64,000 bases of DNA from Antedon mediterranea (GCF_964355755.1 NC_092678.1:22238365-22302364), one strand, 5' to 3'. Shown: positions 10,864 through 24,430, numbered from the stretch's first letter. A program made the numbers and translations. Notes: generated from the letters alone by a model not told the origin.

Positions 10864-12188
10864 CTGCAAATATAAACAAAGATAAAAATAACTGTTAAAA
10901 TATTCAAATGACACTGAAAATTGAGATACCAGGAAATGAAATGATCATGCGCGTGCAAAAGTCTTTATCATTATTCGTCAGAGTCTCTGACGAATTCGAA
11001 TTATCCAACATTATTAAACTGTAATCTGATATAATCATAGAAAATATAATATTATATAATAACCACGGTGATTAACTGTAAATAACTGTATTAAAAAATA
11101 GGAAATTGAAACATTTCTAATTAAAAGTTGCAAGCTGAGAGGATATGTGTAAATTGTGCTATAATTCGGATACATTACATTACAAATAATGTAGGTTACA
11201 TCCTTGCTATTATGCATTCTAATATTATGGGTGGCTGGGTAGCATCCACGGGGAATGGTAGGCCTATATAGGTGTTACTACAGTATTGGAAACAAAATAT
11301 CAGAATGCCGTGTGGGCGTTTAGGGCATATAGTTTGTAAACTATGCATTATAGTTGTTTTTATAATATGAAAATGTTGAGACAAGTACAGTGTATTGGTC
11401 TTGCATCCCGTCTTGCATCTTCTCCATTATCATGACAATGCTATGATACAGCTCACATCTGTTTCATAGGATCGATGTCTCTGTATTGCCCTCACAATTA
11501 TTCCATGCTACAAAATTCACATGTTTCGCCGTGGGCCTGTTTTACAAATATTGCCGTATTTGTAGAGCACGAGAAGCGTTCAGACTAACCTTTCAACAAT
11601 TTTAAAAGATAAAGACGTAGAGGTTAAGACGGTTTATGTTCTAATCATATATAGCATATAGGATTCTAGGGGAGAAACCCGCGGAGAAAACGATTCTTCA
11701 TAAGAACTTTTTTTTTCTATCCTGCAAAATATCGTTTTGACGGTTAAGAAATCAGGCGTGGGCGGATCGATATGACGTTTCACCGAACTTTCTTCTCTGC
11801 GAGTTGTTTCCCTCAATCTTAATAGCACATTCTTAACTAAAATACCTTTCATGTATTGTGTGACAAAATAACTCAAGATAACCGACGAAAAGCATTTGAT
11901 ATAATCCAATAATTGGGAGCTATAAATTATTTCTTGTTCCATTTGGTCATAGATGTAGTAGGCGGCTTGAGAATTTGCTAAGCCTTCCCATGAGTCCCGA
12001 GGATCATTAATCTTTACCGTCAACAAACAGTTTCATTACATACATTTGTCTATAAAAATCAACATTAAATTTTAGAAGTTAATTTTCGGGACAGATTTTA
12101 CTACCGCGCACTAGTTATTTTACAAAAATGTTCGACACTACGTTTCCTCTCGTGTGTTTTAAGGTCGCCTTTTATGCGCGCGGTCAAA
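10864..12188. other. AT-rich non-coding stretch upstream of the peptide gene
   Basis: Should contain the 5' UTR exon or exons and promoter of the minus-strand peptide gene, but I cannot locate them. A stop-free minus frame at 11634-12026 was examined and not accepted as a gene. Confidence 0.35.
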
Positions 12189-12655
12189 TGTTGATAATAA
12201 CATGGCTTGTAAACACGCGCATTCAAATCTTGATAATGGTACGGCTTTTGTACGCGTGCGTCCAAATGTAGATAATTGCACGGTTATTGTACGCGTGTTC
12301 AGATGTTGATAGTGGTACGGCTTTTGTACGCGCGTGTTCAGATGTAGATAATGGTACAGTTATTGTACTCGTGTTCAGATGTTGATAATGGTACGTCTTT
12401 TGTACGCGCGCGTTCAAATGTAGATAAAGGTACGACTTTGTACACGCGTGTTCAGAAGTTGATAATGGTACGGCTTTTGTACGCGCTTGTTCAGATGTTG
12501 ATAATGGTACGGCTTTTGTACGCGCGTGTTCAGATGTTGATAATTGTACGGCTTTTGTACGCGCGTGTTCAGATGTTGATAATTGTACGGCTTTTGTACG
12601 CGCGTGTTCAGATGTTGATAATGACACGGATTTTGTACACGTGTGTCCAATTGTC
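12189..12655. repeat. minisatellite, about 12 copies of a 37-39 bp unit
   Basis: The unit is TTGATAATGGTACGGC + TTTTGTACGCGCGTGTTCAGATG in two parts, with variants TAGATAAT and GTACGCGTGTTC. The right half is more homogeneous than the left. The unit length is close to a multiple of three, so long artificial reading frames exist on both strands. The same unit reappears at 25386-25640. Confidence 0.93.
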
Positions 12656-14279
12656 ATAGAGGTTATTCTGTGGTGTTTTTGGGATAAGAAATGTTTAATG
12701 ATTATAAATGTATTTTTTAGTATTAAAATATTAAAGTTATTTAAGAATTAATAAATTACGTTGTGTATGTTGTTGTTTTCTTTGTGGCCTTCCATACATT
12801 TTTAATAATTGTGAGAAACATGTTTATATAATATTCGGACAGAGATGCGTTAAAAGCAAAATTAATATTGTATTATATCAATAATTAGAAAAAGTTCAAA
12901 CACATGACGTCATAATGAATATTTATACAATTTCTTGTTTTTTGTAGGGAAGTGTAGGGTAGATAATCGCCAATGTATAAACGAACCTTTATAGCTGATG
13001 ATTAAATTATTGGCACGATGTTAGGCCTACTTTTTAATTTTTTTGAAATAATATGCAAACATTATGATTGTGTATTTTAACTCAGGAAACATTTTGAAGT
13101 TTCAAACAGTAAGAATATATTGTTAAATAAAAAGATAAGGTACAATTAATATTCTTCTTTTGTGACGAGCGTGCATCCGTAAATTTATTCGGAAAAACTA
13201 AATCGCTATTTGCATTAATATAATTGACCTTTGTGGTTTGACGTGAATGCTTAGATCAAATTAAGAGTTAGTGCAATTAATTAAAATCACATCTAATGCC
13301 ATTGATGAAGATGACATCAATTATTACGTCACATACTGTATACGTTCTTATTTTTTGATATTATACAGGCCTAGAGGGTGGATATCAAAGTCTTAAAATA
13401 AAAAAAAATAAAAAAATATCGTTTGTATGGAAATGTTGATGAACGCGATCACAAATAAAGATAGTTTTTTTAAATTGATAATTACGATATAGATTGCGTA
13501 TGCACGTCGTTCAAGTTCGTGCGTAGTTCTGAAATTATTTGATTGAAATTTATCAACATGTGTTAATAATGACATCAATTTTGGCGTGAAGTTGACGATA
13601 AGAAGTAAACCAAGGCTCTAACGTATCCGAGATTCATCTCCGGGTAAGCGTATCCCCCCGGGAGGCGTTTGGACTTCTCAAAACCTGGTTCCTAATTTAG
13701 CAACTAATAGACAATTTCTAAATCTAATATTCAGTCACTCTCAGGGGATTCTATTAATTAGAAATGTTTGGTTGCTTCATTGCAAATAAATGATTACGGA
13801 ATGAAAATTCAGCGAAAAAAAAAAAGCAATGTGGTATAGTAAAGATTATTCCAAAAATATCTTTGTAATTAAACAGCTCATTTGAAAAATTAAAACCGCT
13901 GCAAATGATAACCTGAATAAAAAGGTTTTATCGTTGAATTCACAAGTTAAACATCTTAAAAATTTCGCCCTAAAGGCTGTAATTGTTTAACTTTTTAATT
14001 AGAAGTTGATAACATTTCTCCTTGATAAATAGGGATTTGCCCCAAAATATCCATGTTATAAATCTGAGAACGAATTAAGTTTGTTTTCATTAAACTTACA
14101 AGTAACTAAATTACAAATAATGCAAGAAAGAGCTGGGGGAACTTAATTACAAATCATGCAAGAAAGAGCTGGGCAACTAAATTCTATTTAGTGTGTGTAC
14201 GAAATTGTCTCATGAAAATCGAAGAAGCTTCGAAAGAAATAGAAAACAGACAATAAGAAATTAGCCAATTAAGAAACCA
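12656..14279. other. AT-rich DNA without recognised gene
   Basis: No exon or repeat family recognised. A CRE-like ATGACGTCAT lies near 12904. A short direct repeat (ATGCAAGAAAGAGCTGGG) occurs twice at about 14120-14170. Confidence 0.4.
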
Positions 14280-14379
14280 CATACTCTGAATTGATCTTTG
14301 CACTTTGCGCTTAAGACACATCTGCTGTCGGCTGCTTTCAGCAATTTGTAAGATTTAATTTGTTTAGTTAGATACCCAC

Positions 14380-14625
14380 ATCACTGAGAACACCTGTGAG
14401 TTATGTACTGGCTGGTCTATGAACCTTAAATTGCTGGTAAACGGAAGCAGCGATGTGGGTTTGATTGGTCTTGTTTATTTTTTCGGTTTTTGTCAAATTT
14501 ATCAATTGTATTTAGGTTTAAGGTTTATATGTTTTCATGGTTTTTCACAAGCGCCTTGAGCACTTTAGTGATATGTGCGCTGTATAAATCTTATTATTAT
14601 TATTATTATTATTATTATTTTGACC
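14380..14625 (+). mobile_element. SINE or non-LTR retrotransposon 3' end with ATT tail
   Basis: GCGCCTTGAGCACTTTAGTG, then GCGCTGTATAAATC and a run of (TTA)n at about 14590-14620. This is the 3' architecture of CR1/L2-type elements and the SINEs they mobilise. The left limit is unsure; an inverted CCCACATC/GATGTGGG pair lies at 14384-14458. Confidence 0.6.
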
Positions 14626-15216
14626 CCACCTTCTCGAAATTCTATCGATACCAACTTTATCACCTTCGATACAGATGCCTGCTGAGGAATATAAGTTATG
14701 CTTCCGAGATTCCCCCTTTCCATTCTTTTTTTATAAATCTTTGCACTATGCTTATTCATGTACGGTTTATGCATGTATGATGAATGGATATAAATAAAGA
14801 AAAGAAGAATAATTAGGTTATTATTTCAAAGGGTGTACTGCAAGTCACATTAGTGGATAACTGGGTCATGACATGTCATGTAGATGTCTTCCAACCCGTG
14901 ACAATATTTTGATTGATTATTGATTTTAATCGGATTAAATCAAATCAGCTACTTACCGTAACCTATTCAAATATATTCCGCGCAAAATTGGTTCAAAGAT
15001 TACCGAAAGTTATATCAAATGAATTTGTGAATTCTTTGTAACGGCTTCATCCAATATACATTCATTCGTCAATTAAAGCAATAATTACAACGCAATCCCC
15101 AGGCTAGATTACTTCCCATCAGAAGGCTACTCCTCTTGATAAAAGATAGCAAACTATTAATATATTTGTAGAAGTATATAGTGCAGATGGTAGTTATAGT
15201 TGAAGTAATGTTAAAT

Positions 15217-15300
15217 AGACGAGCGGTAACGGTAAGCGGAAAACAAAATATAGAATATATGTTATTTCTTATGATCATTAAACACAAAACGCGGAGAGGA
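15217..15300. mobile_element. CAGACGAGCGGTA MITE, half copy
   Basis: AGACGAGCGGTAACGGTAAG followed by ATATAGAATATATGTTATTT and TCTTATGATCATTAAACAC. These parts match the copies at 24208 and 38149. The right end is missing or replaced. Confidence 0.6.
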
Positions 15301-15421
15301 CGCCGGGTGGTTGAGCGGAAAGCCTCTCATCAGGAAGATAACGCGAAGTCCTCGAAAGTTCGTTTTTTTTCCTACTGCCAGTTTTTCATTTCTCAGCTTT
15401 TCCATTTTTATTGTCACGATG

Positions 15422-15570
15422 TATAAACTTCTTTTTAATTTGTTAGAGTTGTTTTATGTTTTAAGTATTACTAGTAGTGCTTATTTTGTATCGTATTCCA
15501 TTTTCTCAATTTTCTTTTATATTTTATGTTGATCGATATTGGAATAAAACTGTCAATGAAGACTGAAGAA
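15422..15570 (+). mobile_element. non-LTR retrotransposon-like 3' tail
   Basis: GTGCTTATTTTGTATCGTAT, then TTGATCGATATTGGAATAAA and CTGTCAATGAAGACTGAAG. A closely similar stretch is at 52225-52330, so this is an interspersed tail sequence. No protein part remains here. Confidence 0.5.
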
Positions 15571-16559
15571 AAAATGACTTCTCAATAAAAAAAACTTTTT
15601 TTTTTAAAGATAGGCTAAATTATTTGATTTTTTCTATAACTTGTGATAGATTATTTATATATGAAAGTATATAAAGTAATCTGTGTTTTCTAATATTTGA
15701 TTAACTCTGATAAACCAAAATAAAATAAAATGTTATATATTAGTCTCGCAATTGGCTGTCCAAATCGTTTATAACTTTCATAATGTTTGATTTAATTATA
15801 TCGAAATTTATTTCAAATGATTTTTTAAACAAACTTTCTCATCTTAAATTTGTTAATCTACTTTAATAAATTAATTTTAGTTCACAAACAACCTGTGAGA
15901 AAGAGAAGAAAGACAAAATTTTATCGCGGTATCTTAAAAGAAGACTGTTGTATTTACCGAGCAAACGCGGATTAATATTATTTTTGGGTCTTGGCGTAAT
16001 TAAAAATGAATTACGCACACGTTCGATAGTTACGGTCTTGTCACGTGATGATATTAAAAGCAGACGATTAGCTGATGCTTTCGATTACAAACAACGCCGT
16101 ATCTGTGAGTAATTAACACTCATCTAGACATTATTCGATACATGTAATGGGTAATATTAAACAAAATCTAGTCTTTCATCTGCATTCTATGAACCCTTTT
16201 ATTAACCAATTAAGAGATCGTCGTGGCAATAAATAGATTGGCGGGTAATAGCTGGTTTACAGGTATTCGCTCCAAGGCGCAATCAATCCGCAGCGGCGTA
16301 TTAATACGTTGCATTATCGCTGAGCCCTTCAGTGCTGTGTTATTGATTTTTGCAACATATAGTGAGATTTATGATTGTAGACAAACAAATTATATTTTAT
16401 AAATCATATTAAGATGGACTTGGATTATTGTTGAAATGCATTATTGACACAGTATGGCCAAATAGAGTGTGTGTTTAGGCCCGTTCGGGCTTAGCGCTTT
16501 ACCTGTGTAAGTTGGTTCAGACCCGGGTTACTATTGCATATTGTTCCGATCAATTTTCA
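15571..16559. other. AT-rich non-coding DNA
   Basis: No gene or repeat recognised. A small GC palindrome (AGGCCCGTTCGGGCTT) lies near 16476. Confidence 0.4.
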
Positions 16560-16772
16560 TGTTAAGTTAAAGGTGTAGGAGAGAAGAGTCTGACATCCAT
16601 TTAAATGGTGCACATTTTAACATTTCACATTCGTCCTTTCTGTCCGTACGCCACATGTTCCTTAGATCTTTTACAAGAGGCGTAAGCTGCGCTAGGGTAT
16701 CTCTGCATGTCTGAACACCCGATCTTTCCGAGAATGATCTAACCTCTCGGCCGTTCAACTCACCGAATTGCA
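16560..16772 (-). mobile_element. probable tRNA-derived SINE
   Basis: The minus strand starts GGTGAGTTGAACGGCCGAGA then GGTTAGATCATTCTCGGAAA, which resembles a Leu/Ser-type tRNA 5' half; the B box is degraded (GTGTTCAGAC). The body extends to about 16560. No functional tRNA fold. Confidence 0.5.
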
Positions 16773-17412
16773 AAGGACACTAATACTGCTAAATTGTAAT
16801 ACTTAATTTGCATATATTATATTTCATTAACAATAATCGTTAATGCTGTTTGTCTGTTGCAATTTCATGAAATAATTTCCAATTTTTATTTCATGTCACA
16901 GGAAATGTGCGTTCTGTGATTTAAGATGTAGCATTCGTTTCGACTGAAATTTTCCAGCCAATAAACAACTATTTCTTAACGGCTGTCCAAACTTTAAACG
17001 AGAACTATTAAAATCCAAGTAATCCGTACCAAAGCGCATTGGTGCATGCTGAGCGTTTGACGTTACAATAAAATAGCTGACTTTTTTTTATAAAATACAT
17101 ACAAAGAGTTTTATTACTATTACTGTTAAGAATTACGAACATCAAAAGGCAAGAACGCGGTCGTATATAACCTGAAATAGTACCAGTGTTTTATACACAA
17201 GGTATTTGTTTTATCGAACAACCAGGTCAAATGTCAGATCATCAATTACGGCGCGTTATGCGCACATTATTGAATAGAATATAACGTTGTCTAAAATGAT
17301 CAGTTTTTGTTTACTGCAAAATTAAATTTACTTTACACGTATGTGCCTTGTCTGTAATTCGTACGCGTACTTATGTTGTTATCAAACGATGAGTGAGTAC
17401 GCGCCCACTGTA

Positions 17413-17618
17413 TGTTGGATGTCTGAAACGGAAGTGCGTACTGCGTGCAGTGTAAGTTGGGTTTAAAACGGAAGTGCGTGTGCGTGCAGTTTAAGTTAGG
17501 TCTGACACGGAAGCGCGTGCAGTTTAAGTTGGGTATTAAACGGAAGTGCATATGCGTGCAGTTTAAGTTGGGTCTAAAACGGAAGTGCGTACGCATGTAA
17601 TTTATGTTGGGTCTTATA
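17413..17618. repeat. minisatellite, about 5.5 copies of a 33-43 bp unit
   Basis: Unit: GTTGGGTCTAAAACGGAAG then TGCGTGTGCGTGCAGTTTAA. Copies differ by small indels. It encodes an artefactual minus-strand frame with repeated PNLNCTH. Confidence 0.9.
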
Positions 17619-18639
17619 CCTGCATAATTTCTCAACCTGGATAATCTTTCATTTTTCTAAAACATATTTATTTTTATTTTTTTGGTCAATAATAATATTG
17701 TTCGTAATATGTTTTTCAACACTCGAATGCTTCCCATCGATGGATGTTATAGTGACTGTTGATGGATGATTCAACGGTATTCTGTTGATTAATGTTTATC
17801 TTATTATATTATTTTACATTTTTTAATAATAGTATCCAAAAAAATCACAAAATAACAACCTCATTAGCCACATGTCAAAAAGAAATGATGGAGTGATGTT
17901 ACGATCTTGTTACATTTAAAATCTTTGAATACAAGATTCAATAGTCTTTAACTACCTCTAGTCGTTCGTCTATTGTCATTAAAAGTAGCATTAATAAAGG
18001 ATTTTGTAAATGAGTACATGATAGAGATGGCCTGAGGATGTGTAATCTGCTTTCCTCGAGGGTCGGTTCAACAACACTCATCAATATCGCTTCCTATTAT
18101 ATTTCAATAGATATATTTAATATCTTTCTTTCAGTAATTACGTTTAAAAGATTAGTTGATTACGTAGAAGACATAATCTGTCGTTATAATGATAACAAAA
18201 AAGTTTTACAATTTAATTTTACCAAACTCATACGAATCTAATATAATTTTGGTTTTTATAAAATGTTATATTATAATGACTACGTCAAATACAAGTTTGC
18301 TTAATCAATAACAACGATTTGTTTTTTTGTTTAAGTAGTGAAATACTATACTGTATTATAACTTATTGATTATTTATAACAATTATGATTAATTATATAT
18401 TATTAATGGATTGAAATTGTAGCTTATTTAATTCAATGGCACAACTATCATTTTATTCATCCGAACGTTCTTTTCTTTGTCTTTTTGTTTAATTTGAAGT
18501 TAATTTATTAATGAAAACATTCGACAATTAATCCTTCTTCATCAACAAAACATGTTACGTAATAGAGATGAAAATGTTTAATTTATTTCTTTTTAGCTCG
18601 CCAACACTAAGTAGATCATAACAATGACGAGCGCGGACA

Positions 18640-18745
18640 AAAGTTGATAATTATAATATACATTTTTGTACGCGCGCGTCCGCGTACAAGCTTTGATAAC
18701 AATACATAATACATGTTTTTGTACGCGCGCGTAACTATCGCGTCA
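18640..18745. repeat. two diverged copies of the GTACGCGCGCGT minisatellite
   Basis: AAGTTGATAATTATAATATA then TTTTTGTACGCGCGCGTCCG, followed by GTTTTTGTACGCGCGCGTAA. Same core and order as the 12.2 kb and 25.4 kb arrays. Confidence 0.65.
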
Positions 18746-19264
18746 TGACGGCACATTTCATGAGGTGCCGACACTTTAATAACATAAATATTCAAATGAT
18801 TATTTTTGCCCAAAGGTCCACTTAAAATTTCCGAGTAAAAAAAGTGTAATGTACGTTTTAATTTAAAAAGAACTGCGCTCTTCCGTCGGTGATTATTTTG
18901 AGCAGTTTTATGTCATGGTCAGTTACACTATACATCAATAATGATAATTATATCTGATAATAATCAAATTTAGAAAGTATAAAAATATTAAGTCATTTAA
19001 TGGTACAGTATTAAATTGAAATATCGCTTATGACTTGTCTCTTCTGGTGATATCTTGTCACACATTAAACTCTATACGTGTTTGATTCAACTATAAACTG
19101 ATTCAATATTAATATGATTTATCCGGTGTATCACATTAGAAGTGAGTAAGAAGACTGAACAAGTAGGCCTGACAACTTTTAGTCAAAATAAAGCTTGGGT
19201 GGGTGAGACAGTGGTAATAATTTTAGGATAAGAGTGTTTATGTCTTGACAGAAGAGGTAAAAGA

Positions 19265-19450
19265 ACTTCTTTTAAAGGACACCTTCAGGAAGTGCCCTCC
19301 TATAAAAATGAGGTGTCCCTCAATAATGAGGTGTCCTCAGAATAATGGGGGTGTCCTGTGAATAATGGGGGTGTACCCTGAATAATATGGTCTCCCCTGA
19401 ATATGGGGTGTCCTCAAAATAATATTGTATCGTCTGAATAATAGGGTTTT
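19265..19450. repeat. short tandem array of a GGTGTCC(C/T)...AATAATG unit
   Basis: About eight degenerate units of 18-21 bp such as GGGGTGTCCTGTGAATAATG. Read on the minus strand the unit contains GGACACCCC, related to the CCTATT/GGGGACACT repeats elsewhere in the window. Confidence 0.75.
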
Positions 19451-19847
19451 CAGTATTATATACATCACTGACCATTACAATATTGACAATCTTTATTTTA
19501 TTGAAGCATAGTACGATATATTCCCTTTCAACACGAGTGTTTGGCGGACTAATTACGGACATGATTGGTTTTTTATTGAATCGCTTCACTATGGTGTTTG
19601 TTACAAGTGGTAGCAATTAGCAGAGACCAGTATTGATATTCGTTATGAGGCTGTTTGGGTCGATATTCTATTTACATTGCAAAAGTATTCAATCTCGAGT
19701 CTTCGTCGTCAAACATCAAACATGTTGATAGAGATGAGATTTAACTCGATGATTTAATTCGTAACTTCTGAGTGGGTTTCTTTTTTAGCGTATTTTTCGT
19801 TAAGTTTTTATTGATTCGCTGCTCTATTACATTGGTAAAGGAATTCA

Positions 19848-20421
19848 GGTCTTGAAGCGCCAATCCGTTAAAAAATTCATAGTTTAGGTATTGAGTTTAA
19901 GTACACTAGTTCTCTATTGAATTTTGAATTAAGAAATAAATCATCACGTAATAGATTAAATTCATCAGCATATTTACATGAAACTGTTAAATTGCCTTGT
20001 TTCATTAAACACAAAGCTTAAATTAAACAGTTGTATTTCAGGTCTTGGTGGAGAGCCAAATCGTTAAGAAATGTAAAGTTTTGTAGCTACAATAGTTCTC
20101 TATTGAATTTTTAATTAAGAAACAAAACATCATCACGTAATAGACTAAATTCATCTATTTAAATGAAACTGTTAGATTTTCCTTGCTTCATTAAACAAAA
20201 AACTTAAATTAAACAGTTACAGTACTGTATTTCAGGTCTTGGAGAGCTAAACCGTTAAGGAATGTAGAGTTTTGTAGGTACAATAGTTCTCTATTAAATT
20301 TTGAATTAAGAAATAAATCATCACTTAATAGATTAAATTCATCTATTTAAATGAAACTGTTAAATTGTTCTTGTTCCATTAAACCAAAATCTTAAATTAA
20401 ACAGTTACTATAATTATGTCA
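19848..20421. repeat. three tandem copies of a 193-bp unit
   Basis: Copies start GGTCTTG at 19848, 20041 and 20235. Shared landmarks are GTTCTCTATT(G/A)AATTTT, CATCAC(G/T)TAATAGA, ATGAAACTGTTA and CTTAAATTAAACAGTT. The second and third copies are closer to each other than to the first. Confidence 0.9.
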
Positions 20422-23400
20422 GGGTTTTAAACAAGAATAACGGTAACATATCTTTGAAAGTCAAACACACGTTATTTCAGAATCTGTTAATTATAATATC
20501 TGTACCTAACAGTATCGTTTGAATATGTCATATCTAACTATGTAGGATATTAATTTTGAGATAACATCCATTAAAAGGGGTTACATACCGATAGCGTAGA
20601 TTCTTGCTAAATAATCTAAATATTTTAGAGCATTTGGCTTCAGATTTCATTCTTAATTGATTTCAAACGAAGAATATATAACCGTTGATTCCATTATCAA
20701 CTATATTCAGAGATATGACATAATCTGTTTGTTTACCATATTGTCATTATTAATCAATGAATCAATCTAGTATTCGCAACATTGGTTTATTTTCCTCAAT
20801 ATTCTCATTTATTTAAATAGCCCTATAATTATTGAATGTGTCAAATTTATCAAACCTGCTTTGAAAAAAATTATCTTAACTTATCGCGAATCTGTATTAA
20901 ATTATTATCCTGTTGGTGCAGAGTACCGAAGGTGTCTGCTTCCTCTGACCCGAATACAACCCTAGCCATCAGCATAAGCTCAGTGGTCTAGAGGTATGGA
21001 TGCCAGGGTAGTGATTTGGAAGTTGTGAGTTCGAATCTTCCCTGATTCTCAAATTACTTAGTACACAGTAAAATTACGTGGTGGAAAACATCTGACCGAT
21101 TATCTTAACTTTTGGTAATATATAATTTCAAAATAACTTAACAAATATAGATTTCTTAGATTTAAACAAATCCCGTTCTCTAAGATAAAATGAATTAGTT
21201 TGATAAATACATTTTAAGTTTTCCAATTAAGTATTGTTGAACTATTTTGACTTTAAAACAAATATAATGATAAATGTTAGCTAGAGAAGATGGATAAAGA
21301 ATAAAATTAGAAAATGAATAAGGAAGAAACGAAATTGGCTAGGAATGAAAATGGGAAAGAAAGTGGATTAGAACAAGCGAAGAGTTGGCATTTCAGTAAA
21401 CCATCCTGGTAGAAAGGTCGTATATAGAATAATTAACCTATTACACACTGAATATTAATGGAATGTAAAGAAATGTTAGATGAAAATCTATCTGAAGTTT
21501 CTTTACATTTTCCTTTTTGTGCTTTTAAATTGCTATACTTTAATATTTAGCCTATAGTTTTCACTTTGTAGTATTTCTTTTGTACTTAATAGTTTTACTG
21601 CGTGTTTGAAGTTTTGTCAATTCTGTTTATTGCGATATTTTCTACATGAATATTTATGTTTTAGACTTGTGTACGTTGCTAAAATACTAACCACTACACA
21701 AAGTTTAAAATACCTTACGGAGTATAACATTAAACCTGATTGAAAGTATAAATGAATATATAGCATAGCAAACTACCTAAGTTGCTGAAAAATATACAAA
21801 CTTCCCAAAATATGCCAATATTAAAAATCTTTTGGAAATAATAAAATCTTTCCATTAGTTCGTACAATGATTGTTACTTCAAAACACCAAATCAATATTT
21901 TATGTTGAAGAAATCATTAGTATTAGTATAAAAAAGTATTAGTAAATCTCTGAAATAATTATAGAAATAATTAGAAAAGATAAAAGTACTTACATTTGAC
22001 TTTCTATTTCTTAGATAGGTAGGCCTATTCACAATCTGCGGACAAAATAATCAGACGATGCGCTTCTTTCTCTGTATTACCTGAATTCTTGCGCGCTTCA
22101 TTTTAAACAGATGATGCACATGAATTATTCATGTTTCTTAAACCACGCCCATTTCTTCACTACGCGTTTCAAGACAGCGAATAGAAAACTACCTTCTCAT
22201 ACGTCTCAATTTTGGAATACTTTCCGAAACGTCATACCCTGGTGGCGTATCTGCACTGGGGCGTAAACATCGGAGTATAATAAGTGTGTAATTGTTTTGC
22301 AAATAAGTCTTGGTGAAATCTTGATTTTTCCCAGCATAACTCCAGGGGGAAAGCAGACTTAATAACTGCGTTTGTATGACATCATTTTGGCGGCCTTGAT
22401 GTCCACAACACTGCGAATGATCTGTTATTGTTCATTTTGAACAAACAACAGTCAGACGTAGCATAGCTGCAAACTATGTGTTAACATTATTAAATTGATG
22501 TTTTTTGTTGATCTTGGCTCAATTTGGCAAGTTTGTTTTTGAATCTAATTTAACTAGCAAAGATTACAAAGAAGTTATTTGTTTGTTGGTAATAAACAAT
22601 TGTATACTCCCTCCCACTAAATGTTAATACGTAAAGTGGGGTGGTAGAACATGATGTTGCTGAACTTTGCGATTGGCTGAATTTATTATTTTTTATAAGC
22701 AAACTTATTTGAGAAAGGAGGAACTCTTATCCACTTGAAAAATTGTTGTTCATATCATCAGATCGAAACAACAACAAAGAAAAAATATAATAGGAATTAT
22801 AATTATCAATATGTTCACCACATAATAATTGTGGTTCTCTGGAGATAGAAATTTAATAGCTCTATGTGTCTATTTCCAAATTAAGTAAAGAACCTCAGAT
22901 TTCTTACAGTTTTTAAACTAACAATTCTTATACAGTTATAAAAATAAATAAATGTAAATATATAATTTAATTTTATAGTCAGATTTGAAAGATTGCCAAT
23001 CTTCATATTAAATATTAATGTCATTGAAATACATTAGAATTAGCAAATGTGTTCAAAATGAAGAGAACTCTTGTTGAAATATTCAAAGTAAGATACAATG
23101 GTCAGAGAGAGATTACGAGTAGAAAAAGAACGTTATTATGCAAATGTAATCTACTGCGACGATTGTCAATTTGACCTCGAGGTCAATTTTAAGATGAACT
23201 CATTTTCTTTCCTATTCCCTGAAATGACGTTGTGTAAATGAACAGAAAAACAACAATGTATATTTTCTTACAGAATGAAAATAGTTTTAGAATCCTCGTC
23301 AAATGTAATAATAATACAAAGATTAATTTATTTGTATACTTAAAACAGTTATTGGTAATGACTGTAAAATTTTGATTAACTGGTTTGATTAGCAGTGGCC

Positions 23401-24207
23401 CTCGGGAAATTCTCACAATGGATCGTGTCAGACCGCAACGAAGGTTAAGTAAAGTGCATGTTTAATTATCGTATACCTAAAACAGTTTGAGTTCACACCT
23501 ACGTGAAGTCAGTGCACACCCCGCCACCACCCCACGCAAACGGTCACGTATCCAATTTAAAAACGTGGGCGCTGCTGACATTCTATAGAAAGACCTTCAT
23601 TTTTTGTTTGCAAACGTGCAGTTAAGCTAAATGTTTTCGTTTTTGCACCACTCTCTAGCAACTTGGCGAAAACGTCAGCAATTTGACGGCGCTCAAGACG
23701 CTAACCTCCTTTGTACGCCGCGTTAACTTAACGTCTTTATGATGTCGTTGACAACATATGACGTCAATAGTATATCGGATTTACATTTATTAATTTTTAA
23801 AAAATTTTTAAATTTACTTTAATAAAGTTATTTTTCATTGCGATATGTTTAATATTCATCTCGGATAAAATTCATAGGGTGGGTGTTTCACGGGAAGTCT
23901 ACAATTATTTATTGATTTATAAAGGTGCCGAATAATTGTTTCAAGCAGTCTATAATTTGTATTAGTGATTGTTACGTCATTAACAACACTTACAAGGTAG
24001 AAAAATTACTGTGATGAATATGAGCCCATTAATCCCAAGTTTTAACTGCAGCACCTTACTCTTTAAACTCTGTATTGTTACGTAAATTTGTAAACCAATA
24101 ATATATGTAATAATTGTTCTAAACAATGTAAGCCAATACAAATTTAAAACATGTTTAATTTTTAAATGACGTACACCACGCGTACACAAACCATCAGGGA
24201 TGCGTAA
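20422..24207. other. AT-rich desert with one SINE fragment
   Basis: No gene recognised. The SINE-like fragment at 20963-21052 is listed separately. A CpG-bearing patch lies at about 23500-23760 without exon signals I trust. Confidence 0.4.
20963..21052 (+). mobile_element. tRNA-like SINE head
   Basis: TAAGCTCAGTGGTCTAGAGG (A-box-like) and, about 35 bp on, GTGAGTTCGAATCTTCCC (B box AGTTCGAATCT). The ends do not pair as an acceptor stem, so it is not called a tRNA. Confidence 0.5.
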
Positions 24208-24313
24208 AGGCCGATTTACACAGACGAGCGGTATCAGTAATAAAAATATAGAATCTATGTTATTCCTTATGAACCTTTAAAACACTCATGATACCACTCG
24301 TCTGTGTAAATTG
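24208..24313. mobile_element. CAGACGAGCGGTA MITE, short complete copy
   Basis: Inverted ends: GATTTACACAGACGAGCGGT on the left and ACCACTCGTCTGTGTAAATT on the right, with ATATAGAATCTATGTTATTC inside. About 106 bp, non-coding. Confidence 0.8.
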
Positions 24314-24334
24314 ACAGGTCGTAAACGCAAGCTG

Positions 24335-24430
24335 TTGAACGCGCGTGCAGATATCGTATTAGATTTGAAAGCGCGCGTACAAATATCCTATCAAATTGAA
24401 CGCGCGCGTACAAATGTCGTATCAGAATTT
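24335..24430. repeat. short array with GCGCGCGTACAAAT cores
   Basis: Three units with AACGCGCGTGCAGATATCGT, AAGCGCGCGTACAAATATCC and AACGCGCGCGTACAAATGTC. Related by core to the arrays at 12.2 and 25.4 kb, in inverse orientation. Confidence 0.7.

Noticed and set aside
11634-12026. 130-codon minus-strand opening (NDPRDSWEGLANSQAAYYIYD and further)
   Set aside because: An in-frame TGA lies just upstream, there is no ATG until DQMEQE, no known motif, and the length is possible by chance. An AG (TTTTGCAG) and a donor-like GGTATT inside argue for mixed non-coding signals. It could still be part of an upstream exon of the peptide gene, so RNA data would settle it.
12223-12659. Long overlapping reading frames on both strands (LSTSEHARTKAV repeats)
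   Set aside because: They are produced by the 39-bp minisatellite, whose unit is a multiple of three; all frames repeat and none has splice or start context.
14565-14774. Minus-strand frame with a run of Ile and plus-strand frame with a run of Tyr
   Set aside because: Both are the ATT microsatellite tail of a SINE.
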